Positions 47,580-56,488 of a DNA stretch of 64,000 nt are shown here, piece by piece. The stretch covers positions 1 through 64,000 of the forward strand of contig NZ_MDWE01000016.1 of NCBI RefSeq assembly GCF_001715195.1, given 5' to 3'. The notes below the pieces were generated by a model that saw only the letters and a program-made list of their open reading frames with translations, was not told where the DNA came from and searched no databases. The DNA comes from Rhodohalobacter halophilus. GTDB taxonomy: Bacteria > Bacteroidota > Rhodothermia > Balneolales > Balneolaceae. Position 1 is the stretch's first letter; every line of letters begins with the position of its first letter. Position numbers and translations under genes: made by a program.

Positions 47580-48563
47580 ATGCTGATTGCTGTTGATGCT
47601 GTAGGCGGAGACCATTTTCCTCAGAATCCGGTTCAGGGTTCGATTGAAGCACTAAAAGAAGATGATTCAATTGAAGTACTCCTAACCGGACCCAAAGATC
47701 TTATACAAAAAGAGCTGAAAAATCTCGAGTATGATTCAAATCGAACCCATATTCTGGATGCTCCTGAGATTGTAGGTATGGATGAGTCTCCATCGGCGGC
47801 CTTCAAAAGCAAAAAGGCCTCATCTATTTCCCTTGGGCTAACGGCTCACAAAAAAGGGGAGTGCGACGGGTTTGTAAGTGCCGGTAATACCGGTGCACTT
47901 CTTGCTGCATCCACGCTGATACTTGGCAAGCTTGAAGGTGTAATGAGGCCAACTATTTCAGCCACTTATCCCACCTTAAAAGGCATTAGCCTTTTGATTG
48001 ATGCCGGAGCCAACCTTGAACTGAAGCCTGAAATGTATCTTCAGTTTGCAAAAATGGGGACAATCTTTTCTGAAGAGATTTTAAATAAAAAAAGCCCGAC
48101 CATTGGATTGCTGAATATTGGCGAAGAGCCCGAAAAAGGCTCTGATGAGCATAAGGAAGCTTTTCAGCTTTTATCACAAATGGACGGGTTTAAAGGAAAT
48201 ATTGAAGGAAAAGATATTCTATACGGAACAACCGATATATACCTGACCGATGGATTTACCGGCAATGTAGTTCTCAAGTTTGGTGAGTCTATTCCGGGTG
48301 TACTTAAACTACTTCTCTCTAAAACGATGGAGAGTGAGCAAGTTTCTCCGGAAGTTCAGAAACAACTCTTTACCATTTTGGCCAAAGGTCTAAACACGTT
48401 CAATTATGAACATGTTGGTGGAGTTCCATTTTTGGGTGTAAACGGTACCAGCTTAGTTGGGCATGGGGGCAGTTCTCCAACTGCAATTAAGAACATGATC
48501 ATAAACGCAGCTCACTGTGTTACCCATAAGCTAAATGATAAAATCGTAGCTTCTCTAAATTAA
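47580..48563 (+). CDS. plsX: Phosphate acyltransferase PlsX
   Basis: 327 residues beginning MLIAVDAVGGDHFPQNPV. Also SAGNTGALLAA and NIGEEPEKGSD, and the C-terminal GGVPFLGVNGTSLVGHGGSS. Transfers acyl groups from acyl-ACP to phosphate, giving acyl phosphate for PlsY in phospholipid synthesis. Start ATG lies 15 bases after rpmF. Confidence 0.95.
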   Translation: MLIAVDAVGGDHFPQNPVQGSIEALKEDDSIEVLLTGPKDLIQKELKNLEYDSNRTHILDAPEIVGMDESPSAAFKSKKASSISLGLTAHKKGECDGFVSAGNTGALLAASTLILGKLEGVMRPTISATYPTLKGISLLIDAGANLELKPEMYLQFAKMGTIFSEEILNKKSPTIGLLNIGEEPEKGSDEHKEAFQLLSQMDGFKGNIEGKDILYGTTDIYLTDGFTGNVVLKFGESIPGVLKLLLSKTMESEQVSPEVQKQLFTILAKGLNTFNYEHVGGVPFLGVNGTSLVGHGGSSPTAIKNMIINAAHCVTHKLNDKIVASLN

Positions 48564-48578
48564 TCTTATCTCAATTTA

Positions 48579-49568
48579 ATGGCTTTTAAACGAGCAAAAA
48601 TTACCGGTGTTGGTAGATACCTGCCGGACTATGTACTAACCAATGAAGAGCTTGAATCGTACGTAGATACCAACGATGAATGGATTCGAACAAGAACCGG
48701 AATATCAGAGCGAAGAATTTTAAAAGATCCCGACAAAGCAACCTCCTTTATGGCTACAAATGCTGCCAATGAAGCATTGAAGGATGCAGGTGTCTCTGCA
48801 GAGGAGATCGACTTGGTGGTTGTTGCAACTGTTACACCAGACTATCTGTTTCCTGCCACGGCTGCGCTGGTTCAAAAAAGAGTGGGTGCAAAAAATGCAT
48901 TTGCCTACGATCTTTCAGCAGCTTGCTCCGGCTTTCTGTTTGCCCTTTCTACGGTTGGCTCAATGATAGAATCGGGACGCATCAAAAAGGCACTTGTTAT
49001 CGGTGCCGATAAGATGAGCTCAATAATGGATTTTACCGACAGATCAACCTGTATACTATTTGGTGATGGTGCAGGCGCAGTTGTTCTTGAAGAGACAAAT
49101 GAAGACACCGGTATTGTGGATTTTATTCAATATACTGACGGCGATGAAGATAATATGCTCTATCAGCCGGCCGGCGGAAGCCTTCATCCTGCAACTGAAG
49201 AGACCGTGAAAAACAAGCAGCACTATATCAAACAGGATGGGCGATCGGTCTTTAAAAAGGCCACTGAAGGTATGGCGGATGTATCTTCAGAAATCATGGA
49301 GAAAAATAACCTTAAAGCAGATGATGTAGCCTGGTTAGTACCGCATCAGGCAAATCTTAGAATTATTCATGCCACGGCCCGCAGAATGGGTCTTGATAAG
49401 AATAAAGTGATGGTGAACATCAATAAATACGGTAATACCACCGCTGCTACCATTCCGCTTTGTCTGTATGACTGGAAGGAGAGTCTGAACGATGGCGACA
49501 ATATCATCCTTTCTGCTTTTGGCGGAGGTTTGACGTGGGGAGCAATCTATTTAAAATGGAGTAAATAA
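48579..49568 (+). CDS. fabH: 3-oxoacyl-ACP synthase III
   Basis: 329 residues. Catalytic Cys116 in DLSAACSGFLFAL, His in PHQAN and Asn in KYGNTTAATIPL form the KAS III triad. TRTGISERRI near the start is standard. Starts fatty acid elongation from acetyl-CoA and malonyl-ACP. Its stop abuts the fabD start. Confidence 0.96.
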   Translation: MAFKRAKITGVGRYLPDYVLTNEELESYVDTNDEWIRTRTGISERRILKDPDKATSFMATNAANEALKDAGVSAEEIDLVVVATVTPDYLFPATAALVQKRVGAKNAFAYDLSAACSGFLFALSTVGSMIESGRIKKALVIGADKMSSIMDFTDRSTCILFGDGAGAVVLEETNEDTGIVDFIQYTDGDEDNMLYQPAGGSLHPATEETVKNKQHYIKQDGRSVFKKATEGMADVSSEIMEKNNLKADDVAWLVPHQANLRIIHATARRMGLDKNKVMVNINKYGNTTAATIPLCLYDWKESLNDGDNIILSAFGGGLTWGAIYLKWSK

Positions 49569-50453
49569 ATGAAGGCATTACTATTTCCGGGACAAGGTTC
49601 CCAAAAAGTTGGAATGGGTCAAGATCATTACAACTCCAACACATTGTTTAAAAAACATCTGGATCAGGCTGATGAAATACTCGGTTACGAATTGAGCAGC
49701 ATCATGTTTAAAGGGCCGCAAGAGAAACTGACCCAAACAAAATTTACGCAACCGGCGATTTTTGTTCACTCATTTGCACTCTATGAACAACTTGATCTTA
49801 AACCGGACATGGTTGCCGGTCACAGTTTGGGTGAATTTAGCGCAATTGCTGCAGCAGGTGTGCTGTCCTTTAAAGAAACACTCGAACTGGTGAGTTTACG
49901 GGGTAAATTAATGCAGGAAGCCGGAGCTCAACATCCCGGTACCATGGCAGCCATTATTGGTATGGATGATGATGTTGTAGATCAGATTTGTGAGAAAGCA
50001 ACAGAAGAAATTGGAAAGCCGGTTGTTGCAGCTAATTATAACTCCCCCGGACAGCTAGTAATTTCCGGCGATGTGGATGCTGTGAATAAAGCTGTTGAGT
50101 TTGCTAAAAGTGAAGGCTGCAGGCTTGCAAAAGTGTTGCCGGTAAGCGGAGCATTTCACTCACCACTGATGGAACCTGCATATAAGGCTTTTAAAACAAA
50201 GGTTGATGAGATGGATTTCTCGGAACCTGATTTTCCGGTGTATAGTAACTATACTGCCGTTGGTACAGTAGATCCTGAAGTGATCAAGCAAAATGTTATC
50301 ATGCAGTTAACAAATCCTGTTCAGTGGACAAATACATTGAACAACATGAAGAGTAAAGGTGCCGAAACGTTTGTAGAAGTTGGCCCTGGGAAAGTGCTTC
50401 AGGGTTTGGTAAAGAGAACATTGGAAAACGTAACAATTGAAGGCTACGAATAA
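49569..50453 (+). CDS. fabD: Malonyl-CoA:ACP transacylase
   Basis: 294 residues. Nucleophile Ser86 in GHSLGEFSA, catalytic His197 in SGAFHSPLM, and LFPGQGSQ at the start. Loads malonate onto ACP. Stop and fabG start share one base. Confidence 0.96.
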   Translation: MKALLFPGQGSQKVGMGQDHYNSNTLFKKHLDQADEILGYELSSIMFKGPQEKLTQTKFTQPAIFVHSFALYEQLDLKPDMVAGHSLGEFSAIAAAGVLSFKETLELVSLRGKLMQEAGAQHPGTMAAIIGMDDDVVDQICEKATEEIGKPVVAANYNSPGQLVISGDVDAVNKAVEFAKSEGCRLAKVLPVSGAFHSPLMEPAYKAFKTKVDEMDFSEPDFPVYSNYTAVGTVDPEVIKQNVIMQLTNPVQWTNTLNNMKSKGAETFVEVGPGKVLQGLVKRTLENVTIEGYE

Positions 50454-51196
50454 TGAATTTAAAAGATAAAAATTGCATCGTTACCGGCGGGAGTCGCGGA
50501 ATAGGTAAATCAATCGCATTGACGTTTGCCAAGCTTGGTGCTAATGTTGCTATTACTTATTCCCGCTCAGCTGATGCCGCTAACGAAGTTGCAGATGAGA
50601 TTAAAAAAGCCGGTTCTAAGGCGATGGCAATTCAGGCAGATGCTACAGACTTTTCTAAAGCTGAAGAGGTGATCGCTAAAGTTGTTGAAGAGTGGGGGGC
50701 ACTCGATGTGCTCATCAACAATGCCGGAATTACCAAAGATAACCTGATCCTCAGAATGAATGAGGAGCAGTGGGATGCGGTTATTAATACCAATCTGAAG
50801 AGTGTATTTAACTACAGTAAAGCTGCTGCCAAACCGATGATGAGAGCACGCGGTGGCTCCATTGTTAATATTGGGTCGGTTGTGGGTATTTCCGGAAATG
50901 CCGGACAAAGCAATTATTCTGCATCCAAAGCCGGTTTGATCGGATTCACAAAATCATACGCTAAAGAACTTGCCAGCCGAAATATTCGGGCAAATGTAGT
51001 TGCGCCGGGGTACATCACAACAGAGATGACTCAGGACCTGGATGAGAAAGTCTTGGAATCAATACGTGAGGAGACTCCGTTAGGACGTGCAGGCAATCCT
51101 GAAGAAGTATCCAATGTAGTAGCATTCCTTGCATCGGATTTAAGTTCTTATATCACAGGCGAAGTGATTCGTGTTGATGGCGGAATGGCAATGTAA
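50453..51196 (+). CDS. fabG: 3-oxoacyl-ACP reductase
   Basis: 247 residues of the SDR family: NADPH motif TGGSRGIG (11-18), NNAG (89-92), catalytic Ser142, Tyr155 and Lys159 (YSASK), and the C-terminal GEVIRVDGGMAM. Context in the fab cluster secures the substrate. Confidence 0.96.
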   Translation: MNLKDKNCIVTGGSRGIGKSIALTFAKLGANVAITYSRSADAANEVADEIKKAGSKAMAIQADATDFSKAEEVIAKVVEEWGALDVLINNAGITKDNLILRMNEEQWDAVINTNLKSVFNYSKAAAKPMMRARGGSIVNIGSVVGISGNAGQSNYSASKAGLIGFTKSYAKELASRNIRANVVAPGYITTEMTQDLDEKVLESIREETPLGRAGNPEEVSNVVAFLASDLSSYITGEVIRVDGGMAM

Positions 51197-51244
51197 TTTT
51201 TCATAATTTTGCACAGTCTGAAGCGGCTCGTGTTATTTTTTATC

Positions 51245-51268
51245 GATATGTTGTATTTTCAGCATATC
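51245..51268 (+). other. Hairpin in the fabG-acpP gap
   Basis: GATATGTTG (51245-51253) pairs with CAGCATATC (51260-51268), nine pairs with one G-T wobble, around TATTTT. It precedes acpP by about 50 bases and may lie in the 5' untranslated region or attenuate read-through from fabG. No long T run follows. Confidence 0.4.
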
Positions 51269-51318
51269 AAAAATTTTATTAAACATAAAAACCACTAATT
51301 CAAATCGATAGGACTCAT

Positions 51319-51555
51319 ATGTCACAAGATGTTGAAGCGAAAGTAAAATCCATTATAGTTGATAAACTCGGTGTTGACGAATCAGAAGTAGTTGCAGAAG
51401 CAAACTTCACAAACGATTTGGGAGCAGACTCTCTGGATACCGTTGAACTTATTATGGAATTCGAAAAAGAGTTTGATCTCAGTATTCCTGATGAAGACGC
51501 TGAAAACATTGCCACTGTTGGCGATGCTGTGAAGTACATCCAGGAAAAGTCGTAG
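51319..51555 (+). CDS. acpP: Acyl carrier protein
   Basis: 78 residues, acidic, with the phosphopantetheine site Ser38 in [13 protein letters not shown]. It carries growing acyl chains. The 120-base gap before it, longer than others in this run, suggests its own promoter for high expression. Confidence 0.97.
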   Translation: MSQDVEAKVKSIIVDKLGVDESEVVAEANFTNDLGADSLDTVELIMEFEKEFDLSIPDEDAENIATVGDAVKYIQEKS

Positions 51556-51589
51556 TATTATAGCTAACTGACAATTTAAAAAATCGCCG

Positions 51590-52834
51590 ATGACTGAACG
51601 AAGAGTCGTTATCACGGGTATTGGCGCGTTTACACCACTGGGTAAGACCGCTCCGGATTTCTGGAACGGTCTTGTTTCAGGGAAAAGTGGTGTACGCCCC
51701 ATTTCCCATTTTGACACCTCCGACTATCCCACAAAATTTGCCGGACAGATCGAAAATTATGATTCGAATCAATATTTCGATCGTAAAGAGGCCAGGAGAT
51801 TAGATCCTGTGACTCAGTACGGCATGATTGCGGCTGATGAAACCATTGAAGACAGTAAAATCGATCTGGACAAGATTGACAAAGATCGTGTTGCTGTTCT
51901 GATTGGAACTGGTATAGGAGGCATGAAAACGTTCTATGATCAGTCTATATCACATGATAAGCATGGTCCAAGAGGGGTTTCTCCATTCTTTATTCCCATG
52001 CTTATTCCTGATATGCCTGCAGGTCAGATCTCCATTAAGTATGGATTCAGAGGTGCAAACTTCTGTGCAGTGTCTGCTTGCGCCACGGGATCACACAATA
52101 TTGGTTTAGCCTACGATCAAATTCGAATGGGGCAGGCCGATATGGCTCTCTGCGGTGGAACAGAAGCGCCGGTTTGGGAAATCGGGATTGCCGGTTTTTC
52201 CTCCATGAAAGCCCTATCTACCCGAAATGAGGATCCGGAAAAAGCATCCCGGCCTTTTGATAAAAATCGAGATGGATTTGTCCTTTCAGAAGGCGCATCA
52301 ATGATGTTTCTTGAATCACTTGATTCTGCACTTGAACGCGGAGCCCGAATCTATGGAGAAATTACAGGTTACGGTTTTTCAGCTGATGCATATCATATTA
52401 CAGCCCCGGATCCGGATGGAAACGGTGTTCACCTCGCACTAACAAATGCGCTAAAAATGGCCGGAATCAAACCGGAAGATATTGACCATATCAATATGCA
52501 TGGCACATCCACTCCATTAGGCGATATAGCCGAAACAAACTCGATTAAGCGTGTTTTTGGAGATCATGCCTACAAAATCAATTTAAATTCAACCAAATCC
52601 ATGACCGGGCACATGCTCGGAGCCGCAGGAGCCGCTGAATCACTGGCAACACTGTTGGCAATTTATCATGGAACGGTTCCGCCTACTATAAATCTCGATA
52701 CACCCGATCCGGAGTGCGATCTGAATTACACTGCCAACGAAGCCGAAGTGCGGGACGTACGATATGCCATGAATAACGCATTCGGATTTGGCGGACACAA
52801 TACAACTCTCGTATTTAAGAAATTTGAAGAGTAA
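51590..52834 (+). CDS. fabF: 3-oxoacyl-ACP synthase II
   Basis: 414 residues. Active-site Cys164 in VSACATGSHN, His in INMHGTSTPLGD and KSMTGHMLGAAGA; NNAFGFGGHNTTLVF at the end. Elongates acyl-ACP. Separated from rnc by three bases. Confidence 0.96.
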   Translation: MTERRVVITGIGAFTPLGKTAPDFWNGLVSGKSGVRPISHFDTSDYPTKFAGQIENYDSNQYFDRKEARRLDPVTQYGMIAADETIEDSKIDLDKIDKDRVAVLIGTGIGGMKTFYDQSISHDKHGPRGVSPFFIPMLIPDMPAGQISIKYGFRGANFCAVSACATGSHNIGLAYDQIRMGQADMALCGGTEAPVWEIGIAGFSSMKALSTRNEDPEKASRPFDKNRDGFVLSEGASMMFLESLDSALERGARIYGEITGYGFSADAYHITAPDPDGNGVHLALTNALKMAGIKPEDIDHINMHGTSTPLGDIAETNSIKRVFGDHAYKINLNSTKSMTGHMLGAAGAAESLATLLAIYHGTVPPTINLDTPDPECDLNYTANEAEVRDVRYAMNNAFGFGGHNTTLVFKKFEE

Positions 52835-52837
52835 AAT

Positions 52838-53602
52838 ATGATTGAAAGACTCAGGGAGTGGTTTAGAAGGGATCAAAACTTCAATCAATCCGAGTCTTTT
52901 ACTCGTATAAACACACTTGAACGTTCTATAGGGTTTAGTATACCAGCTAAAGATCGGTCTGTTTTTTTACAAGCCCTCCGCCACCGGTCTATTGTTGATA
53001 ATGAACAATTCGAGTCTCACGAAACCTACGAACGACTGGAGTTTTTGGGTGATGCAGTTCTGGACCTAATTGTAACAGAAATCCTGTTTGAAAAATATCC
53101 TACCAAAAATGAAGGGTTTTTGACAAAACTCCGATCAAAAATTGTTAAAGGTGAAACTCTTGCAATCATTGCAAACAATTTACGGCTTTATGATGCTCTG
53201 GAAGTAGGGGAGAGATCATCCGGGCAGGGAATCGAATTTTCTAAAAGTATAATGGCCGATGTATATGAATCGGTAATTGCTGCGATCTACATTTCTAAAG
53301 GATATGCGTTTACCTACAATTTTGTGCTCAGTAACGTAAACAGTTTCCTCGATTTTGAAACCTTGGAAAATAAAGTAGACAACTTTAAATCCCTGCTTAT
53401 GGAGCACTATCAATCACAAGGTGCATCCCTGCCGGTCTACAAGGTTTTATCGGAAGAGGGGCCGGGGCACGATAAAACCTTTACAGTTGGTGTTTATTTC
53501 GATGATCAGAAAATTGGTGAAGGTGTAGGGAAAAGTAAAAAGAAGGCCGAACAGCAAGCGGCCAGGGTCGCGATTGAGGAGTTGGGAATCGCAAAAAATT
53601 GA
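52838..53602 (+). CDS. rnc: Ribonuclease III
   Basis: 254 residues. Signature ERLEFLGDAVLDL (65-77) with metal ligands Glu68 and Asp72, a second acidic pair near SIMADVYESVIAAIY, and a C-terminal double-strand RNA-binding domain ending KKKAEQQAARVAIEELG. Processes rRNA and double-stranded RNA. End of the fab-linked run. Confidence 0.95.
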   Translation: MIERLREWFRRDQNFNQSESFTRINTLERSIGFSIPAKDRSVFLQALRHRSIVDNEQFESHETYERLEFLGDAVLDLIVTEILFEKYPTKNEGFLTKLRSKIVKGETLAIIANNLRLYDALEVGERSSGQGIEFSKSIMADVYESVIAAIYISKGYAFTYNFVLSNVNSFLDFETLENKVDNFKSLLMEHYQSQGASLPVYKVLSEEGPGHDKTFTVGVYFDDQKIGEGVGKSKKKAEQQAARVAIEELGIAKN

Positions 53603-53685
53603 TGGTACTGTTAGCTTCTGCAAGGCTGATGAATTATCTTAGTGGACCTTTGTAAATAGGAATTTCTCTTTTACCCGGTACAGAT

Positions 53686-55068
53686 ATGATTGCACATTTG
53701 CTAAAACCCGAATTTGATGAGCTGATCCGGAACAAGGAGTGGATTACGATCAAGGAGGCACTCGAGGATGTACCGGCTGTTGATATTGCTGAACTGCTTG
53801 AAGATCTCGAACCGGAAGTTGCGGTTGTAATCTTCAGACTGCTGAAAAAGGCCAAAGCTGCTGATGTTTTCACATACCTCAGTTCCGGAAAAGGGGTAGA
53901 ACTGCTTGAAGTATTCAGCCGCCAGCAGCTCAGTGATGTTATGAACAATCTTGAACCGGATGAAAGAGTTGCCCTGATGGAAGAGCTGCCGGGTAACTTA
54001 ACTCAGCGTGTTCTCAACTCAATGGACACTGAAAACATAGCCCAGGTGCGCCGTCTGTTGGGGTATCCGCCTAAGAGTGTCGGTCGTTTAATGACCACAA
54101 ACTATGTAAAAATAAAAAAAGATTGGTCAATTGATCGCAGTCTGAGTCATATAAGAAAGTATGGCCGGAATGCAGAGACTGTAAACGTAATTTATGTGGT
54201 AAATGAGGAGGAAAAACTGATTGATGACCTCCGATTAAATCAGCTGATTATTTCAGATCCGGATCTGAAGATTGAGGATATCATGGACCACTCTTTTGAG
54301 GCGCTGAGTGCATTTGATGATCAGGAAGAAGCAGTTCGAATGCTCAGTAAATACGACCGGGTAGCACTGCCCGTGGTAGATTCGGATGGAGTTCTCGTTG
54401 GTATTGTAACGGTGGATGACGTGCTCGATGTAGCTGAAGAGGAGACGACTGAGGATATGCAGTTGATGGCCGGTATGAGTGCACTGGATGACTACTATTC
54501 TCAAACCAATATACCTGAGATGGTCCGGAAGAGAATTGGCTGGCTGATCTTACTATTCTTGGGGCAGATGTTTACCGTAACCGCAATGGCCGGTTTTGAA
54601 GATACACTGGCTCAGGCTGCAGTGCTGGCTCTCTTTATCCCCATGATTATTTCCAGTGGCGGTAACTCAGGATCCCAGGCCGCTACACTTATTATCCGGG
54701 CTATATCAACTGATGACATTAAATTGACAGATTGGCTTGGCGTACTTAAGAGAGAGCTGATGTCCGGATTTTTGTTGGGTTCCATTTTAGGAATTATGGG
54801 AACAGCGGTGATTTCTACCTGGATGGTCTTCAGGGGAGAACCGATGTCGTTTACGGTTCTTTTACAGGCATTAACGGTAGGATCCAGCTTGGTTGGGGTA
54901 GTGCTGTTTGGAAACTTAATCGGTTCAATGCTTCCTTTTATCATGTCAAAACTGGGATTAGACCCCGCGGTTACTTCGGCCCCTTTTGTGGCTACCCTAG
55001 TAGACGTTACCGGAATTATCATCTACTTCAGCATTGCTGTTGCACTTTTAACAGGAGTTGTTCTTTAA
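53686..55068 (+). CDS. mgtE: Magnesium transporter MgtE
   Basis: 460 residues. N-terminal helical superhelix domain (MgtE_N, about 20-130, with DVPAVDIAELLEDLEPEVAVVIFRLL), tandem CBS domains (about 135-260, ending VGIVTVDDVLDVAEEETTEDM), and five membrane helices (about 285-460) with the pore segment GGNSGSQAATLIIRA. Cytoplasmic Mg2+ binding gates the channel in this family. Confidence 0.94.
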   Translation: MIAHLLKPEFDELIRNKEWITIKEALEDVPAVDIAELLEDLEPEVAVVIFRLLKKAKAADVFTYLSSGKGVELLEVFSRQQLSDVMNNLEPDERVALMEELPGNLTQRVLNSMDTENIAQVRRLLGYPPKSVGRLMTTNYVKIKKDWSIDRSLSHIRKYGRNAETVNVIYVVNEEEKLIDDLRLNQLIISDPDLKIEDIMDHSFEALSAFDDQEEAVRMLSKYDRVALPVVDSDGVLVGIVTVDDVLDVAEEETTEDMQLMAGMSALDDYYSQTNIPEMVRKRIGWLILLFLGQMFTVTAMAGFEDTLAQAAVLALFIPMIISSGGNSGSQAATLIIRAISTDDIKLTDWLGVLKRELMSGFLLGSILGIMGTAVISTWMVFRGEPMSFTVLLQALTVGSSLVGVVLFGNLIGSMLPFIMSKLGLDPAVTSAPFVATLVDVTGIIIYFSIAVALLTGVVL

Positions 55069-55079
55069 ACAAACACATT

Positions 55080-55928
55080 ATGAAAGCATATTTAGATTTA
55101 GTTCAGCGCGTACTTGAGCACGGAGTTCGAAAGGAGAACCGGACGGGAACCGACACGCTCTCAAATTTTGCAGAATTTTATAAAGTTGACCTGGAGGATG
55201 GGTTTCCGCTGCTCACTACAAAAAAAGTCTATTTCAAATCCGTAATTATGGAGCTTCTCTGGTACCTGAGAGGCGATGACCATATACGCTGGCTAAGAGA
55301 TGAAAAAGATGTTCACATCTGGGATGCATGGGCTGATGATGACGGTTACGTAGGCCCAATCTATCCTGTGCTGTGGAGAAGGTTTCCCTATTTGAAGGAG
55401 AAGAATGGCGCATCATATCCAAAACAGGGAGAATCCCGTGAAAGGGATTGGGTCTATGATGAATTTGATCAGGTTCAGAGAGCCATTGATATGTTGAAAA
55501 ACAACCCGAACAGCCGAAGAATCGTTGTTTCTACCTGGCACCCGGGTTTATTGGATGAGATGAGGCTGCCACCCTGCCATATCATGTATATATTTAATGT
55601 GTCTAACGGGAGATTGAATTGCCATTTAACTCAGCGATCCGGTGATATTGCCTTGGGAATTCCATTTAATCTGGCGTGCTATTCTGCTTTAACTATGGCA
55701 ATGGCCCAGGAGGTTGGATTGAAACCGGGTGAATTTGCACATACAATTGTGGATGCTCATATTTATGAAAACCACATTGAAGGACTCCAGGAGCAGTTGA
55801 CCAGGGAACCCAAAAAGCTGCCTAAATTGACGATCGCAAAAAAACCGATCGACCAATTGGAGTTTGAAGACTTTTCACTTGAAGGGTATGATCCCGATCC
55901 GGCTATTAAATTTCCTGTGGCTGTATGA
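55080..55928 (+). CDS. thyA: Thymidylate synthase
   Basis: 282 residues. Catalytic Cys166 in MRLPPCHIMYIFNV, Arg21 in RKENRTGTDT, QRSGDIALGIPFNLACYS and IYENHIEG. It is the folate-dependent ThyA type, slightly longer than the 264-residue E. coli enzyme through an insert near 105-125. Overlaps folA by four bases. Confidence 0.96.
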   Translation: MKAYLDLVQRVLEHGVRKENRTGTDTLSNFAEFYKVDLEDGFPLLTTKKVYFKSVIMELLWYLRGDDHIRWLRDEKDVHIWDAWADDDGYVGPIYPVLWRRFPYLKEKNGASYPKQGESRERDWVYDEFDQVQRAIDMLKNNPNSRRIVVSTWHPGLLDEMRLPPCHIMYIFNVSNGRLNCHLTQRSGDIALGIPFNLACYSALTMAMAQEVGLKPGEFAHTIVDAHIYENHIEGLQEQLTREPKKLPKLTIAKKPIDQLEFEDFSLEGYDPDPAIKFPVAV

Positions 55929-56395
55929 AAATTGTATTAATTGTAGCTCATGACCCAAACCTGGTGATTGGCAATGAAGGCGGTTTACCCTGGCACTACA
56001 GTGAAGACCTCAAGTTTTTTAAAAAAGAAACGATGGGGCACCCAATTGTGATGGGGCGTATTGTATTTGAAGAGCTAAATGAAAAACCACTTCCCGGCCG
56101 TGAAAATATTGTACTGTCCCGCACAAAATCCTTTGAGCACGTCAAAACATTCAAATCAATCGAGGAGGCGCTTGATAATCTTCGGGGCCATGAGAAGGTG
56201 TTTATAATTGGAGGAGGGGAGATCTACAAACAAACCCTGGATATGGCTGATGAACTCATTGTCACGCAAATAAAGGTGGAGTATTCAGGTGATACCTTTT
56301 TTCCGGAATACCAGGATAAAATTGGAACGGTTTGGAGAGAGTACTGGAGAGAGGAACATTCTGCATTCGATTTCGTTAAACTTAAAAAAGTTTAA
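55925..56395 (+). CDS. folA: Dihydrofolate reductase
   Basis: 156 residues. Substrate-binding Asp28 in LPWHYSEDLKFFK, NADPH motif VMGRIVFEEL and IIGGGEIYKQTL. Regenerates tetrahydrofolate used by ThyA, whose gene overlaps by ATGA. MGR is followed by Ile-Val where most homologues have Lys/Thr-Thr. Confidence 0.95.
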   Translation: MKIVLIVAHDPNLVIGNEGGLPWHYSEDLKFFKKETMGHPIVMGRIVFEELNEKPLPGRENIVLSRTKSFEHVKTFKSIEEALDNLRGHEKVFIIGGGEIYKQTLDMADELIVTQIKVEYSGDTFFPEYQDKIGTVWREYWREEHSAFDFVKLKKV

Positions 56396-56488
56396 CGGTA
56401 AAGTGTGTGTTAACTTTATAGTTAAAAAATATTAACTGCGTGTTGAGGACTATTAGTTTTAGATTGTTTGCAGTGTATCCGGTGCCCG

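Noticed and set aside
56410-56425. TTAACT/AGTTAA hairpin after folA as terminator
   Set aside because: Only A/T-rich pairs and followed by A rather than T on the plus strand.
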